From the NCBI GenBank assembly GCA_033851915.1, contig JAWSVM010000007.1:124001-188000 (forward strand): a DNA stretch of 64,000 nt. The letters run 5' to 3'. Below are positions 52,763-62,132 of the stretch, one piece after another; position 1 is the stretch's first letter; each line of letters opens with the position of its first letter. The notes below the pieces were generated by a model. That model was not told the origin of the DNA. It saw only the letters and a program-made list of their open reading frames with translations, and did not search any database. A program made the translations under genes and the position numbers. The DNA is from UBA1672 sp033851915. Its GTDB lineage: Bacteria > Pseudomonadota > Alphaproteobacteria > Micavibrionales > Micavibrionaceae.

Positions 52763-53713
52763 ATGGAAAAGAGAGATTTAAAAATAGTATTGGCGGCGCC
52801 GCGTGGGTTTTGTGCAGGGGTTGATCGTGCGATACAAATCGTGGAGTTGGCGTTGCAGAAATATGGCTCGCCTGTCTATGTGCGTCACGAAATTGTGCAT
52901 AATAAATTTGTTGTGGATTCCTTGCGGGAGAAGGGCGCTATCTTCGTTGAGGACTTAAGTGAAATCCCTGATGACGGGCAGCCGGTTATTTTCTCTGCGC
53001 ATGGTGTGGCGAAATCCGTACCGCAGCGCGCGGAAGAGCGGAACATGTTTTATATTGATGCAACCTGCCCCTTGGTGAGCAAGGTTCATAGAGAAGCCGA
53101 ACGCCATCATAAATTAGGCGATCAAGTGGTTCTGATTGGGCATGAGGGACATCCAGAGGTAATCGGCACAATGGGGCAATTGCCCGATGGCGCGGTTATC
53201 TTGGTAGAGAATGTTGCCGATGTGAATGCTTTGGAGGTTGAAGATACGGCGCGGCTGGCATATTGCACACAAACGACGTTGTCTGTCGATGATACGGCGG
53301 ATGTTGTGGCGGCGTTGCAGGCACGCTTCCCCGACATTAAAGGGCCGCGCAAGGAAGATATCTGCTACGCCACGACCAACCGTCAGGCAGCGATGAAGGC
53401 CATTGCCCCGAAGAGTGATGCGGTGATGGTCTTGGGCTCGCCGAATTCATCGAACTCTAATCGCTTGGTGGAGGTGGCTGCGCTGAATGGTTGTCCGAAA
53501 TCAATGTTGGTGCAACGCGTTGACGAGGTGGATTGGGCTTGGTTGGATGGGGTGAATACTCTGGGTTTAAGTGCAGGGGCGTCCGCGCCGGAAAATCTCG
53601 TGGATGAAGTGATTGAAAAGGCACGCACCTATTTCAACGTCACGTTAGAGGAAGTATCTATTACACAGGAAAATGTGAACTTCAAAGTCCCCAGAATTTT
53701 AACAGTGGCATAA
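52763..53713 (+). CDS. ispH: 4-hydroxy-3-methylbut-2-enyl diphosphate reductase
   Basis: Iron-sulphur enzyme making isopentenyl and dimethylallyl diphosphate, the last step of the non-mevalonate pathway. The 316 residues keep the three cluster cysteines C17 (PRGFCAGV), C102 (DATCPLV) and C201 (EDICYATTNRQ) and the catalytic EGHPE region. The ribosome site AGGGG sits only about four bases from the ATG, inside a small CCCT/AGGG hairpin. It opens a three-gene operon with the P-loop protein and rnhA. Confidence 0.97.
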   Translation: MEKRDLKIVLAAPRGFCAGVDRAIQIVELALQKYGSPVYVRHEIVHNKFVVDSLREKGAIFVEDLSEIPDDGQPVIFSAHGVAKSVPQRAEERNMFYIDATCPLVSKVHREAERHHKLGDQVVLIGHEGHPEVIGTMGQLPDGAVILVENVADVNALEVEDTARLAYCTQTTLSVDDTADVVAALQARFPDIKGPRKEDICYATTNRQAAMKAIAPKSDAVMVLGSPNSSNSNRLVEVAALNGCPKSMLVQRVDEVDWAWLDGVNTLGLSAGASAPENLVDEVIEKARTYFNVTLEEVSITQENVNFKVPRILTVA

Positions 53714-53715
53714 TA

Positions 53716-54471
53716 ATGAACATCACCGCAGAAGAGTTTAGAAATTCGCCGAAGAAAGCCATCACGCTGCTTGGTATGTCAGGGGCAGGGAAAACGCATA
53801 TCTCTTGCCAGCTAGAGGCATGGGGGTGGACTAACTATTCCTGTGATTATGTGATTGGTGTAAAATATCTGAAAGAAGAGCTTTCCGGCGTTGGCCCTGT
53901 TACGGCGGATGATATCGGCGCGTTGTCTGAATATCTGGGGAAACTGGGTAATACGGAACAGGGCGGTTTTGCGCTGGACTTATTTGAGGCACGGCAAAAG
54001 GCGTATTACGATGCGGAGATTTCTGCACTGGACGCTATGGGGGATGTGCTTGATAAAGTGCAAGGGAACTGCATTCACGATTCAACGGGCAGTCTTTGCG
54101 AGGTTGAAGATGAGGCTTTGATGAAAAAGATAGGCACGCAGACATTATTTGTTTACCTCAAAACCGATGAGCTGGAAGAACAAGTCGTGTTGCAACGTGC
54201 GCGTGATTATCCTAAGCCGTTATTCTTTCCGCCTGCATTTTTGAAACAAAAGCTGGAAGAGTTCTTGAGTGAATTTAATATCAGTGGCGTTGAGGCAATG
54301 ACGCCTGATGATTTTTCGCGTTGGGTTTTTCCGTTATTGTTCGAGGCGCGCAAACCGAAATATCAAAGGTTGGCGGATTTATATGGGGTGACGATTAATG
54401 CTGCGGCGTTTAAAAACCTAAAATCTCCCGAAGAATTCACAGACATCATAGCAAAGGCTTTAGAAGCATAA
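53716..54471 (+). CDS. P-loop kinase-like protein
   Basis: The 251 residues have a Walker A motif GMSGAGKT (20-27) right after a beta strand, and a layout like shikimate or other small-molecule kinases: CDYVIGVKYL, HDSTGSLCEVEDEALM, LFVYLKTDELEEQVV, and the end region ARKPKYQRLADLYGVTINA. The substrate is unknown. It is two bases after ispH and overlaps rnhA by one base, so the three are one operon. In many alphaproteobacteria the middle place is held by thrB (homoserine kinase), a different fold. Confidence 0.82.
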   Translation: MNITAEEFRNSPKKAITLLGMSGAGKTHISCQLEAWGWTNYSCDYVIGVKYLKEELSGVGPVTADDIGALSEYLGKLGNTEQGGFALDLFEARQKAYYDAEISALDAMGDVLDKVQGNCIHDSTGSLCEVEDEALMKKIGTQTLFVYLKTDELEEQVVLQRARDYPKPLFFPPAFLKQKLEEFLSEFNISGVEAMTPDDFSRWVFPLLFEARKPKYQRLADLYGVTINAAAFKNLKSPEEFTDIIAKALEA

Positions 54472-54905
54472 TGGCGAACCCGATTATTATTTATACCGAT
54501 GGCGCGTGCAGTGGTAATCCGGGGCCGGGGGGCTGGGGCGTTTTGATGCGCGCGGGCACACATAAGAAAGAGCTGTGCGGCGGGGAGTTGGATACGACCA
54601 ACAACCGTATGGAAATGATGGCGGTGATTGAGGCTTTAACCGCGCTGAAGAAACGCTCTGACGTAAAAATATACACGGACAGCAAATATGTTTTACAAGG
54701 AATCACCGAGTGGATGGACGGCTGGAAAGCCAAAAACTGGAAGACCGCTTCGAAGAAACCCGTGAAGAATAAAGACCTGTGGCAGCGAATCGATACACTG
54801 GTTCAAGCGCATAATGTCGAAATGATCTGGGTTAAGGGGCATGCGGGTGATCCGGGCAATGAACGCGCGGATGAGCTGGCAAGGCAAGGTATACCAATGA
54901 CTTAA
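54471..54905 (+). CDS. rnhA: Ribonuclease HI
   Basis: Cuts the RNA strand of RNA-DNA hybrids. The 144 residues keep the four metal-binding acids D10 (YTDGACSGNPGPGG), E48 (NRMEMMAV), D70 (YTDSKYV) and D134 (NERADELA). Its ATG overlaps the stop of the P-loop gene (TAATG). Confidence 0.98.
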   Translation: MANPIIIYTDGACSGNPGPGGWGVLMRAGTHKKELCGGELDTTNNRMEMMAVIEALTALKKRSDVKIYTDSKYVLQGITEWMDGWKAKNWKTASKKPVKNKDLWQRIDTLVQAHNVEMIWVKGHAGDPGNERADELARQGIPMT

Positions 54906-55041
54906 GCCGAAAATGCTTGGTTTAACCCACAGGGCAAAACGTCCCAATCCCCGAAATTAAGATTCTGTTAAAGAATAGCTTCCATGCTGGATGTATCGAA
55001 GGTCACTTTCTGACCAGCACATATTGAAGGAGTTGAGAGCT

Positions 55042-55461
55042 ATGTTTAAGATTGAAACAGATAAAATCACTCTACCGCAACCCGAAAGAGCGCACGTCAC
55101 GCCAGAGCAATGGAGCATCTATACGCGCTTTATGGGACATATGCGCCATGTCCCTGTTAGTCGGGTGGAAATAAAGATATTGTCCGCTATCCAGTTCACG
55201 GCAGATATGATGGATATCAGTGATGCGCATACGGCAAAGGCATTGGTTGAGATGGGCTTACGTGCGCCGCGGATCGCGTTTCCTATTGAATTTCTGGATT
55301 ATATAGATAATGCGCTGATGCGTTGTGGTTGGGATATTGGCGCGCCGAGTAAGGAAATGATGGCGCTGCGTGATCAATGGTTTACGCGCGAACAGCAACC
55401 GAGCTTTGCCTCTTTTCGCCATGTTCACAGCATTATCAAGGAAGATGTTTTGAGTTCTTGA
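55042..55461 (+). CDS. Small helical protein of unknown function
   Basis: The 139 residues are not recognised: mostly helix, no signal or membrane segment, with RFMGHMRHVPVSRVEIKIL, TAKALVEMGLRAPRIAFP and MRCGWDIGAPSKEMM. I start at ATG 55042, with AAGGAG twelve bases and GAGAG four bases upstream. It ends 15 bases from the convergent PBP1A gene. Confidence 0.7.
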   Translation: MFKIETDKITLPQPERAHVTPEQWSIYTRFMGHMRHVPVSRVEIKILSAIQFTADMMDISDAHTAKALVEMGLRAPRIAFPIEFLDYIDNALMRCGWDIGAPSKEMMALRDQWFTREQQPSFASFRHVHSIIKEDVLSS

Positions 55462-55476
55462 GCTTAGGGGGATTAC

Positions 55477-57420
55477 CTAGTCATTCAAATTAGAGTAATC
55501 ACCGTCACTTCTTTCTTTGGGTGTGTGATTGGAGATAAGCCGTCCCAGTATCCCTGAAATGCCACCACCTTTTGCGCCTGATAGAGTTACAGAATTACGG
55601 TTTTTATTACCATACAGCATAACATCACGCCAAATTTCAGCAGGTAAGCCACCACCGGTGATACGGCGCATCGGGCTGTTATCATCATTGCCCAGCCACA
55701 CAACAGAGACGACTTTGTCGGTATAGCCCACAAACCATGCATCGCGGCTGTTTTGTGATGTGCCTGTTTTACCTGATGCAGGGAAGGGCATGCGTGCGCG
55801 GCGGCCTGTGCCCTCGTTAATTACGGTTTCCATCATGGATGAAATTGCACGCACATGTTTGGGACGGATAATGGATTGATATGATTTCGGCGTAGCTCGC
55901 TTGAATAAAACGCGTCCCTCACCATTTGTGATACGGGTGATGGCATAGGGGAAGACGCGGTATCCTCCATTGGCTAAAACAGCGTATCCTGTTGCCATTT
56001 CCAGCATGGATATCCCTGAACTGCCGAGTGTCAGGCTTAGGTCTCGTTCCATTTTTGAAATAATGCCCAGACTTTTTGCGGTTTTAAGGATAGAGCCAAT
56101 GCCGACTTCTTTTGCAAGGCGGATTGTTGCGGTGTTCATCGATTTTGCCAGTGCGGTCTCTAATGTCACCGTGCCGTAATATTTATTTGCGAAATTTTTC
56201 GGGCGGTATGTGCCTGTTGTTATGGGCGCGTCCAATATTTCATCGTTGGGTTTCCAGCCTTTTTCAAGCGCGCTTAAATAGACGAAGGGTTTGAACGCCG
56301 AGCCGGGTGCGCGTTTGGCTTGTGTGGTTCTGTTGAACTGGCTTTGCCCGTAATCATAGCCGCCGACCATAGCAATAATAGCGCCATCAGGGCTGAGCGA
56401 TATCACAGCCCCTTGCGATACGAATTGTAATTCTTCGGCGTTATCTATTGCGCTGGTCAGGCTTTTATAGGCGCGTTTTTGCAAGCCTGCATCAAGGGTT
56501 GTTTCGATTACCAGATCCATGCCGGGGTTGCCAACCAGATCATCTATGCCGTTAATCACCCAATCGGTGAAGTAACGTGCATTTTCTCCGGTTTTGGATT
56601 TCTTGTGGGGCAAGGAGAGTAATAGGTTTTCCTCTGTCATATCCGCTTGGGTGATATAGCCCGCATCCTTCATAGCTGCGATAACAATGTCGGAGCGTTC
56701 TTTGGCGCGGGTGGCGCTGTTGTGGGGGGAATATCTGGACGGTGCTTTCAGCAGGCCTGCTAAAATGGCGGCCTCGCGCAGGTTAACCTCTTGGGCTGGT
56801 TTGTCAAAATATAGATGCGCTGCGGCATCAACGCCGTATGTGCCTGATCCCAGATAGACGCGGTTCATATAGGCACTGAGGATTTGATCTTTGCTAAGTT
56901 CGCGTTCCAGCCATAAAGCGAGTAGAGCTTCTTTGATTTTACGTGCTAACTTTCTGTCATGGGTTAGGAACAGATTTTTGGCCAGCTGTTGTGTTATAGT
57001 GGAACCACCCTGAACAAACCTGCCCTTACTTATATTGACCAACATGGCACGCGTGATCCCAAAAACATCTATACCCGGGTGATCGTAAAACCGTCTATCT
57101 TCGGTGGCGAGAATGGCGTGAATAAGGTAATCGGGGATGTCATCAACATGGATGTTTTTGCCCTTGCTCTCACCATAACGGGCGATCGTAAAACCATCGG
57201 CGGCTTTAATGATGATTGAAGCGCGGCGTTCAAACGTTGCGGATTTTGTGATGTCGGGCAGGTCTTTGGCATACCAGAGGATAACGCCGCTTAGAAATAT
57301 TCCTACCCATAGTCCTAAAACCAACATCCATTTGCAAAAACGAAAAAAGAAAGAGCGCTTCATGTTCTTTTTCTTGGGGCTTTTTTTCTTATTTGTTTTT
57401 TTCTTTGTTGTTTTTGCCAT
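55477..57420 (-). CDS. Penicillin-binding protein 1A (glycosyltransferase/transpeptidase)
   Basis: Bifunctional peptidoglycan synthase. A Lys-rich cytoplasmic tail (2-22) precedes one membrane helix (about 28-50). The GT51 domain has the catalytic E107 in ATEDRRFYDHPG and GGSTITQQLAKNLF; the transpeptidase has S374 in SAFK, SMN at 427-429 and KTGT at 551-554. At 647 residues it lacks the extra OB-like insert of longer PBP1A proteins and is closer to the short class A type (PbpC/PBP1-like). Start ATG 57420, eight bases after the acetyltransferase stop. Confidence 0.95.
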   Translation of the reverse strand: MAKTTKKKTNKKKSPKKKNMKRSFFFRFCKWMLVLGLWVGIFLSGVILWYAKDLPDITKSATFERRASIIIKAADGFTIARYGESKGKNIHVDDIPDYLIHAILATEDRRFYDHPGIDVFGITRAMLVNISKGRFVQGGSTITQQLAKNLFLTHDRKLARKIKEALLALWLERELSKDQILSAYMNRVYLGSGTYGVDAAAHLYFDKPAQEVNLREAAILAGLLKAPSRYSPHNSATRAKERSDIVIAAMKDAGYITQADMTEENLLLSLPHKKSKTGENARYFTDWVINGIDDLVGNPGMDLVIETTLDAGLQKRAYKSLTSAIDNAEELQFVSQGAVISLSPDGAIIAMVGGYDYGQSQFNRTTQAKRAPGSAFKPFVYLSALEKGWKPNDEILDAPITTGTYRPKNFANKYYGTVTLETALAKSMNTATIRLAKEVGIGSILKTAKSLGIISKMERDLSLTLGSSGISMLEMATGYAVLANGGYRVFPYAITRITNGEGRVLFKRATPKSYQSIIRPKHVRAISSMMETVINEGTGRRARMPFPASGKTGTSQNSRDAWFVGYTDKVVSVVWLGNDDNSPMRRITGGGLPAEIWRDVMLYGNKNRNSVTLSGAKGGGISGILGRLISNHTPKERSDGDYSNLND

Positions 57421-57428
57421 GGGAATAA

Positions 57429-57962
57429 TCAGGTGCAATCAAGCCAGTAGCGATTGCGTTCGGGGAACTTATCTGTTGCAGGAAGGGTGTCTTCAAACTC
57501 TGCACCACAAAATTTTATGATTTTATTGCCGGCTGTATCGTTAGGAGAAATCGTAATTAACGCGCGCTCAATGCCAAGATAGGAAATATAAGGGATGGCT
57601 TTTTGTAATAGTTTTTTGCCAAAGCCTTTGCCGCGCATAGAAGGGCGGATAATAAAGTTTAAATGACCGCCCCATTTTTCCAAATGCCAGTTCAGGCGGT
57701 GACGAATGTTGAGTGTGCCGATAAACTCATTTTCTTTCATCAACCATAAAACTGTTTCGGATACCGGCTCTACCCAGTCTGCATAGGGTTTGTGCAAATT
57801 TTTCTTACCCTCATTCAATTTTTGAATAAAATCTTCGAAGTTACTTTCAATGTCTTGAATATCGAGGAAGGTATAGCGTCCTTCTTCCTGAAATTCACGT
57901 AAAGCCAGAATATAGCTTTCTTTGTGTTCCAGACTTGGTTTTTCTAATTTTGCAGCGGACAT
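57429..57962 (-). CDS. GNAT-family acetyltransferase
   Basis: The 177 residues have the acetyl-CoA motif IIRPSMRGKGFGKKLLQKA followed by ISPNDTAGNKIIKFCGAEF. The N-terminal part (HKESYILALREFQEEGRYT) fits the branch annotated as predicted acetyltransferases of small molecules. It lies directly before the PBP1A gene on the same strand. Confidence 0.87.
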   Translation of the reverse strand: MSAAKLEKPSLEHKESYILALREFQEEGRYTFLDIQDIESNFEDFIQKLNEGKKNLHKPYADWVEPVSETVLWLMKENEFIGTLNIRHRLNWHLEKWGGHLNFIIRPSMRGKGFGKKLLQKAIPYISYLGIERALITISPNDTAGNKIIKFCGAEFEDTLPATDKFPERNRYWLDCT

Positions 57963-58049
57963 AATTTTTATATCGAGTTGTTTCTATTGGGTCGTACTTA
58001 TATTTTATTTTAGGGTGAATTACAAACGTTTCGATGCTTCTTTTAATTG

Positions 58050-59453
58050 TTAAATCATAAGCAATGTTGCCAGCCCTAAAAAGGATAAAAATCCAACGAC
58101 ATCGGTGACGGTTGTCAGCAATACAGTTGACGAGACGGCGGGGTCGCTGCCCATGCGATGCAGCAGAAGTGGGATGCCTGCGCCAAACAGACCTGCAACG
58201 ATTAAATTAATCATCATGGCAAGGGCAATAACAATGCCCAGCATCGGTAATTGGAACCACAGCGCGGCTATAAACCCTGCTAAAACCGCGAATAATATAC
58301 CGTTCAAAACCCCGACGAGGGTTTCTTTCCAGATAACGCGCCATGTGTTCGTCTCGGAGATTTCGTGCGTCGCAATCGCGCGAACAGCAACTGTTAGGGC
58401 TTGTGTTCCTGCGTTTCCGCCCATTGATGCAACGATCGGCATTAAAACGGCTAGGGCGACAACTTGTTCAATTGTTGCGCCAAAGAACGAGATAACGATT
58501 GAGGCTAATATTGCGGTGAGAAGATTAACAAACAGCCATTTAAAGCGTGTGTTTGCCGTTGCAATAACCGCGCGATAAAGGTCACCGTGATCCACACCCA
58601 CCATGCGCAATAAATCTTCTTGTGCTTCTTCGTCAATAACATCAATGATGTCATCAATTGTAATCATACCGATTAAGCGTCCGTCATCATCAATCACAGG
58701 GGCGGAAACGATGTTATCGCGACGGAACATGTGGGCGACTTCTTCTTGATCCATTTCTGCGGGGATGGAGTTTGTTCCCTCGATTTGTAAATTCTGGATT
58801 TTCTCGTCTCTCTGGGATCGGATCAGGCGGCTGAGTGGTATAACACCTGTCAGATGATGGGACGGATTTATAATAAATAAATCGAAGAAATCTTCCGGTA
58901 AGGTTTTGGTCGATGTGCGTAGGTAATCAATGGTTTTTCCAACTGTCCAGAATTCCGGTATCGCGACCAACTCGCGGCGCATAAGGCGACCCGCACTGTC
59001 TTCGGGGAAGCTTAGCCCTTCTTCCAGAGCCAATCTGTCTTTTGTCGACAGCCTATTGATAACTTCTTTTTGAACATCGGGTTTTAATGTTTCAACCAGC
59101 AGCAGCGCGTCATCGCTCTCCAGCTTCGAGATTATTTCCACGACGCTGGCTGTTGGCATTGCGGCCAATGCGGCGCGGCTAAGTTCTTGATCCAGCTCTG
59201 CAAAAATTTGCGGGTTGAGGGCTTCGCCGTACATGGAGAGAAGCTCTTGGCGGTCATCCTCTTTAATTTTTGACAGTAATTCTGCCGCGTCAGCGGGGCT
59301 GAGCTCTTTTAGAGCGGCATAAACCGTGTCTGAATCCTGTAATTTTGCAGCATCAAGTATCTCCCTGATGTCTTCATCGGGTAGATGTGTATTCACTTCT
59401 TCCTGGGATGCGTTGATCTTTCCAGAAGCCTGCTCTGCGTCTAAGGATTTCAT
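58050..59453 (-). CDS. mgtE: Magnesium transporter MgtE
   Basis: Mg2+ channel gated by intracellular Mg2+. The 467 residues show the N-domain of superhelical repeats (about 30-150), a pair of CBS domains (about 155-275, including VSAPVIDDDGRLIGMITIDDI) and a five-helix pore domain with MPIVASMGGNAGTQAL, the ion-selectivity region. The ATG at 59453 is used. No riboswitch is visible upstream. Confidence 0.96.
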   Translation of the reverse strand: MKSLDAEQASGKINASQEEVNTHLPDEDIREILDAAKLQDSDTVYAALKELSPADAAELLSKIKEDDRQELLSMYGEALNPQIFAELDQELSRAALAAMPTASVVEIISKLESDDALLLVETLKPDVQKEVINRLSTKDRLALEEGLSFPEDSAGRLMRRELVAIPEFWTVGKTIDYLRTSTKTLPEDFFDLFIINPSHHLTGVIPLSRLIRSQRDEKIQNLQIEGTNSIPAEMDQEEVAHMFRRDNIVSAPVIDDDGRLIGMITIDDIIDVIDEEAQEDLLRMVGVDHGDLYRAVIATANTRFKWLFVNLLTAILASIVISFFGATIEQVVALAVLMPIVASMGGNAGTQALTVAVRAIATHEISETNTWRVIWKETLVGVLNGILFAVLAGFIAALWFQLPMLGIVIALAMMINLIVAGLFGAGIPLLLHRMGSDPAVSSTVLLTTVTDVVGFLSFLGLATLLMI

Positions 59454-59502
59454 GCACAAGACCTAATTGTTGTGTTTTTTATATCACAGCAAAGAGTATA
59501 AA

Positions 59503-59520
59503 CACCCCCGATAGGGGATG
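59503..59520 (-). terminator. Terminator of the malic enzyme gene
   Basis: On the minus strand CATCCCC (59520-59514) pairs with GGGGGTG (59509-59503), one G-U pair, four-base loop, followed by TTTATACTCTTT. It begins 27 bases after the maeB stop codon. Confidence 0.55.
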
Positions 59521-59546
59521 CTAGTGACTATATCGTATTTGGCTTG

Positions 59547-61886
59547 TTATGCACTGCGAATGAGGCGGTGTGTAATATTATCAACAGATGAGCCGTCAAA
59601 CACTTGTGATCCGACTGTTGCGATTGCTGCAATATTAACAATACCGCGTGTTGATGTTGTTGGTGTTACAACATGCGCCGGACGCGCTGCACCAAGCAGC
59701 AATGGCCCGATGCTTACGCCATCAGAGAATGTTTTTACCATGCTAAAGGCAATATTCGCAGCCTCGACATTAGGCATAATGAACAGATTTGCCGGTTCTG
59801 TAAGCCTTGAATTCGGCATGATTTTCTGACGAATAGCATCTGACAAAGCTGTATCAGCTTGCATTTCTCCATCAATTTCCAGCTCAGGATCTCTACGACG
59901 GATATCGGCATAGGCCGCACGCATTTTACGTGAGGATTCACAATCCAATGTTCCGAAGTTTGAATGAGAAAGCAGGGCTACTCTTGGTACAATACCAAAG
60001 CGGCGAACTTCTTCCGCTGCCAGCAATGTCATCTCTGATATCTGGGCAATCGTCGGGTTCGTGTTAATCTGTGTGTCACAGAAGAAATATGTTCCGCGTG
60101 GGATCAATAGTGGGCTAAGCGCCGCAGGGGTTTCAACGCCCGGCTTTAATCCGATGATATCTTTGATATCTTCCAGATGTTCGTGGAATTTCCCTTGTGT
60201 ACCACAGATAACCGCGTCGGCTTGATCTTTATAAACCATAAGTGCGCCAATGATTGTTGCATTCGTACGAACGCGCGTTTGTGCATCATCAGGGGAAATT
60301 CCATTACGCTCCATAATCGTATGATATGTTTCCCAATAGTCACGGTAACGCGGATCATCTTGTGGATCGGTGAGTTCAAAATCCTTGCCAACCTTCATGC
60401 GCAGGCCAAGGCGTTCAATACGCTCTTCGACAACGGATTTACGGCCAATCAGCATGGGTTTTGCAATGTTCTCGTCAAGGATAATTTGTGTTGCTTGCAG
60501 AACGCGTTCTTCTTCACCTTCACAAAGAACAACACGTTTTGGATCTTCTTTCGCACGTGTGTAAACCGGACGCATAATAAGCTGTGAGCGATAGAAGAAT
60601 TGTTTAAGTTTATGCTCATAGGCTTCGAAATCTTCAATCGGGCGTGTTGCAACGCCACTTTCCATTGCTGCTTTCGCAACGGCAATAGGCAGGTCGACAA
60701 TCAGGCGTGGATCAAATGGTTTTGGAATAAGGTATTCAGGGCCAAAAGTAAGATTTTCATCTGTGTAAACGGAAGCAACCTCTGCGGCAGCTTCTTTACG
60801 TGCGAGTGAGGCGAGAGCATCGACACAGGCCAGTTTCATTGCTTCGTTAATTGTAGAGGCACCAACATCAAGCGCACCACGGAAAATGAATGGGAAACAA
60901 AGCACGTTATTCACTTGGTTTGTATAATCAGAACGCCCCGTACAAACGATTGCATCCGGTTTTACCTCGTAAACATCTTCAGGCATAATTTCCGGTGTTG
61001 GATTGGCCAAGGCCATAATCAGCGGTGTTTCAGCCATGTCCGCGACATGCTGTTTATTCATTACGCCCGGGCCGGACAAGCCAAGGAATACGTCTGCGCC
61101 TTTAATCGCATCATCGAATTCGCGTGCATTTGTTTTGGATGCGAAGGCTGCTTTTTGTGGATCCATACCTTCTGTACGGCCTTCATAAACAACGCCGTTA
61201 CGATCGCATACAATGATATTCTCGCGCTTTAGTCCAGAGTGAACCAGCAAGTTCAAACATGCGATAGAGGCCGCGCCCGCGCCGGAGGCTACAAGGCGGA
61301 TATCTTCGATGTTACGACCAGAGTAGTGCAACCAGTTTGTGAAGGCTGCGGTTACGATAATCGCTGTTCCGTGTTGGTCATCATGGAATACGGGGATTTT
61401 ACAACGTTCTTTAAGGCGACGCTCAAGCTCAAAACATTCAGGGGCTTTGAAATCTTCAAGGTTAATACCGCCGAATGTCGGCTCTAGTGAGGCAATGATA
61501 TCAACCAGCTTATCAACATCGGTTTCATCGATTTCGATATCAATGGAATCGATATTTGCGAATTTTTTGAAGAGAACCGATTTTCCCTCCATAACAGGCT
61601 TAGAGGCCAATGCGCCAAGATTTCCAAGGCCAAGAACCGCTGTTCCGTTTGATATAACCGCAACAATATTTCCGCGCGATGTATAATCATACGCCTTCGC
61701 AGGGTCTTTTGCGATTTCTTCACAAGGGGCGGCAACACCGGGGGAATATGCAAGGGCAAGATCGCGCGCGGTGGCCATTGCTTTGGTGGCGCGAATGGCG
61801 ATTTTACCGGGCGTAGGTTCCTTATGATAATTTAAGGCGCATTCTCTGAACGCTGCTTCTTCTGCTTCTTTTTGCTTCTTATCCAT
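59547..61886 (-). CDS. maeB: NADP-dependent malic enzyme with phosphotransacetylase domain
   Basis: Decarboxylates malate to pyruvate. Residues 1 to about 420 are the malic enzyme domain (LAYSPGVAAPCEEIAKDP, VFHDDQHGTAIIVTAAF, VASGAGAASIACLNLLVH); residues about 440-779 are a phosphotransacetylase-like domain that regulates rather than catalyses in characterised MaeB. 779 residues is the standard fused length. It ends near mgtE and its promoter lies next to the tRNA gene. Confidence 0.97.
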   Translation of the reverse strand: MDKKQKEAEEAAFRECALNYHKEPTPGKIAIRATKAMATARDLALAYSPGVAAPCEEIAKDPAKAYDYTSRGNIVAVISNGTAVLGLGNLGALASKPVMEGKSVLFKKFANIDSIDIEIDETDVDKLVDIIASLEPTFGGINLEDFKAPECFELERRLKERCKIPVFHDDQHGTAIIVTAAFTNWLHYSGRNIEDIRLVASGAGAASIACLNLLVHSGLKRENIIVCDRNGVVYEGRTEGMDPQKAAFASKTNAREFDDAIKGADVFLGLSGPGVMNKQHVADMAETPLIMALANPTPEIMPEDVYEVKPDAIVCTGRSDYTNQVNNVLCFPFIFRGALDVGASTINEAMKLACVDALASLARKEAAAEVASVYTDENLTFGPEYLIPKPFDPRLIVDLPIAVAKAAMESGVATRPIEDFEAYEHKLKQFFYRSQLIMRPVYTRAKEDPKRVVLCEGEEERVLQATQIILDENIAKPMLIGRKSVVEERIERLGLRMKVGKDFELTDPQDDPRYRDYWETYHTIMERNGISPDDAQTRVRTNATIIGALMVYKDQADAVICGTQGKFHEHLEDIKDIIGLKPGVETPAALSPLLIPRGTYFFCDTQINTNPTIAQISEMTLLAAEEVRRFGIVPRVALLSHSNFGTLDCESSRKMRAAYADIRRRDPELEIDGEMQADTALSDAIRQKIMPNSRLTEPANLFIMPNVEAANIAFSMVKTFSDGVSIGPLLLGAARPAHVVTPTTSTRGIVNIAAIATVGSQVFDGSSVDNITHRLIRSA

Positions 61887-61922
61887 CGGTTTTAATCCCT
61901 GTGATGTTTAAATTCAAATAAA

Positions 61923-62011
61923 TGGTGCGGCCGAGAAGACTCGAACTTCCACGGGATTTAACTCCCACAGCGACCTCAACGCTGCGCGTCTACCAATTCC
62001 GCCACGGCCGC
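61923..62011 (-). tRNA. tRNA-Leu (anticodon GAG)
   Basis: Reads on the minus strand with acceptor GCGGCCG/CGGCCGC, anticodon stem CAGCG/CGCTG around loop TTGAGGT (anticodon GAG), a long class II variable arm (GGGA/TCCC), the T-loop TTCGAGT, discriminator A at 61926 and an encoded CCA at 61923-61925. It translates CUC/CUU leucine codons. A 9-bp hairpin lies 11 bases before its 5' end. Confidence 0.97.
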
Positions 62012-62022
62012 ACTCGCCAATA

Positions 62023-62043
62023 ATCGTAAGTTAGACCTACGAT
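62023..62043 (-). other. Hairpin just upstream of tRNA-Leu
   Basis: ATCGTAAGT at 62023-62031 and ACCTACGAT at 62035-62043 form nine pairs (one G-U) with a three-base loop. It may mark the processing site of the tRNA precursor or a binding site; no T-run, so not a terminator. Confidence 0.4.
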
Positions 62044-62132
62044 AATGATTCCAGAGGAATAACAAATCTGTACCCGCAGGGCAAGTCAGTAAAACGTTGC
62101 AGCGCAATAAAAATAATGCTTATTTCATACGC

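Noticed and set aside
59547..61886. Frameshift or fusion artefact in the malic enzyme
   Set aside because: The malic enzyme plus phosphotransacetylase fusion is the normal MaeB architecture, and the frame is continuous.
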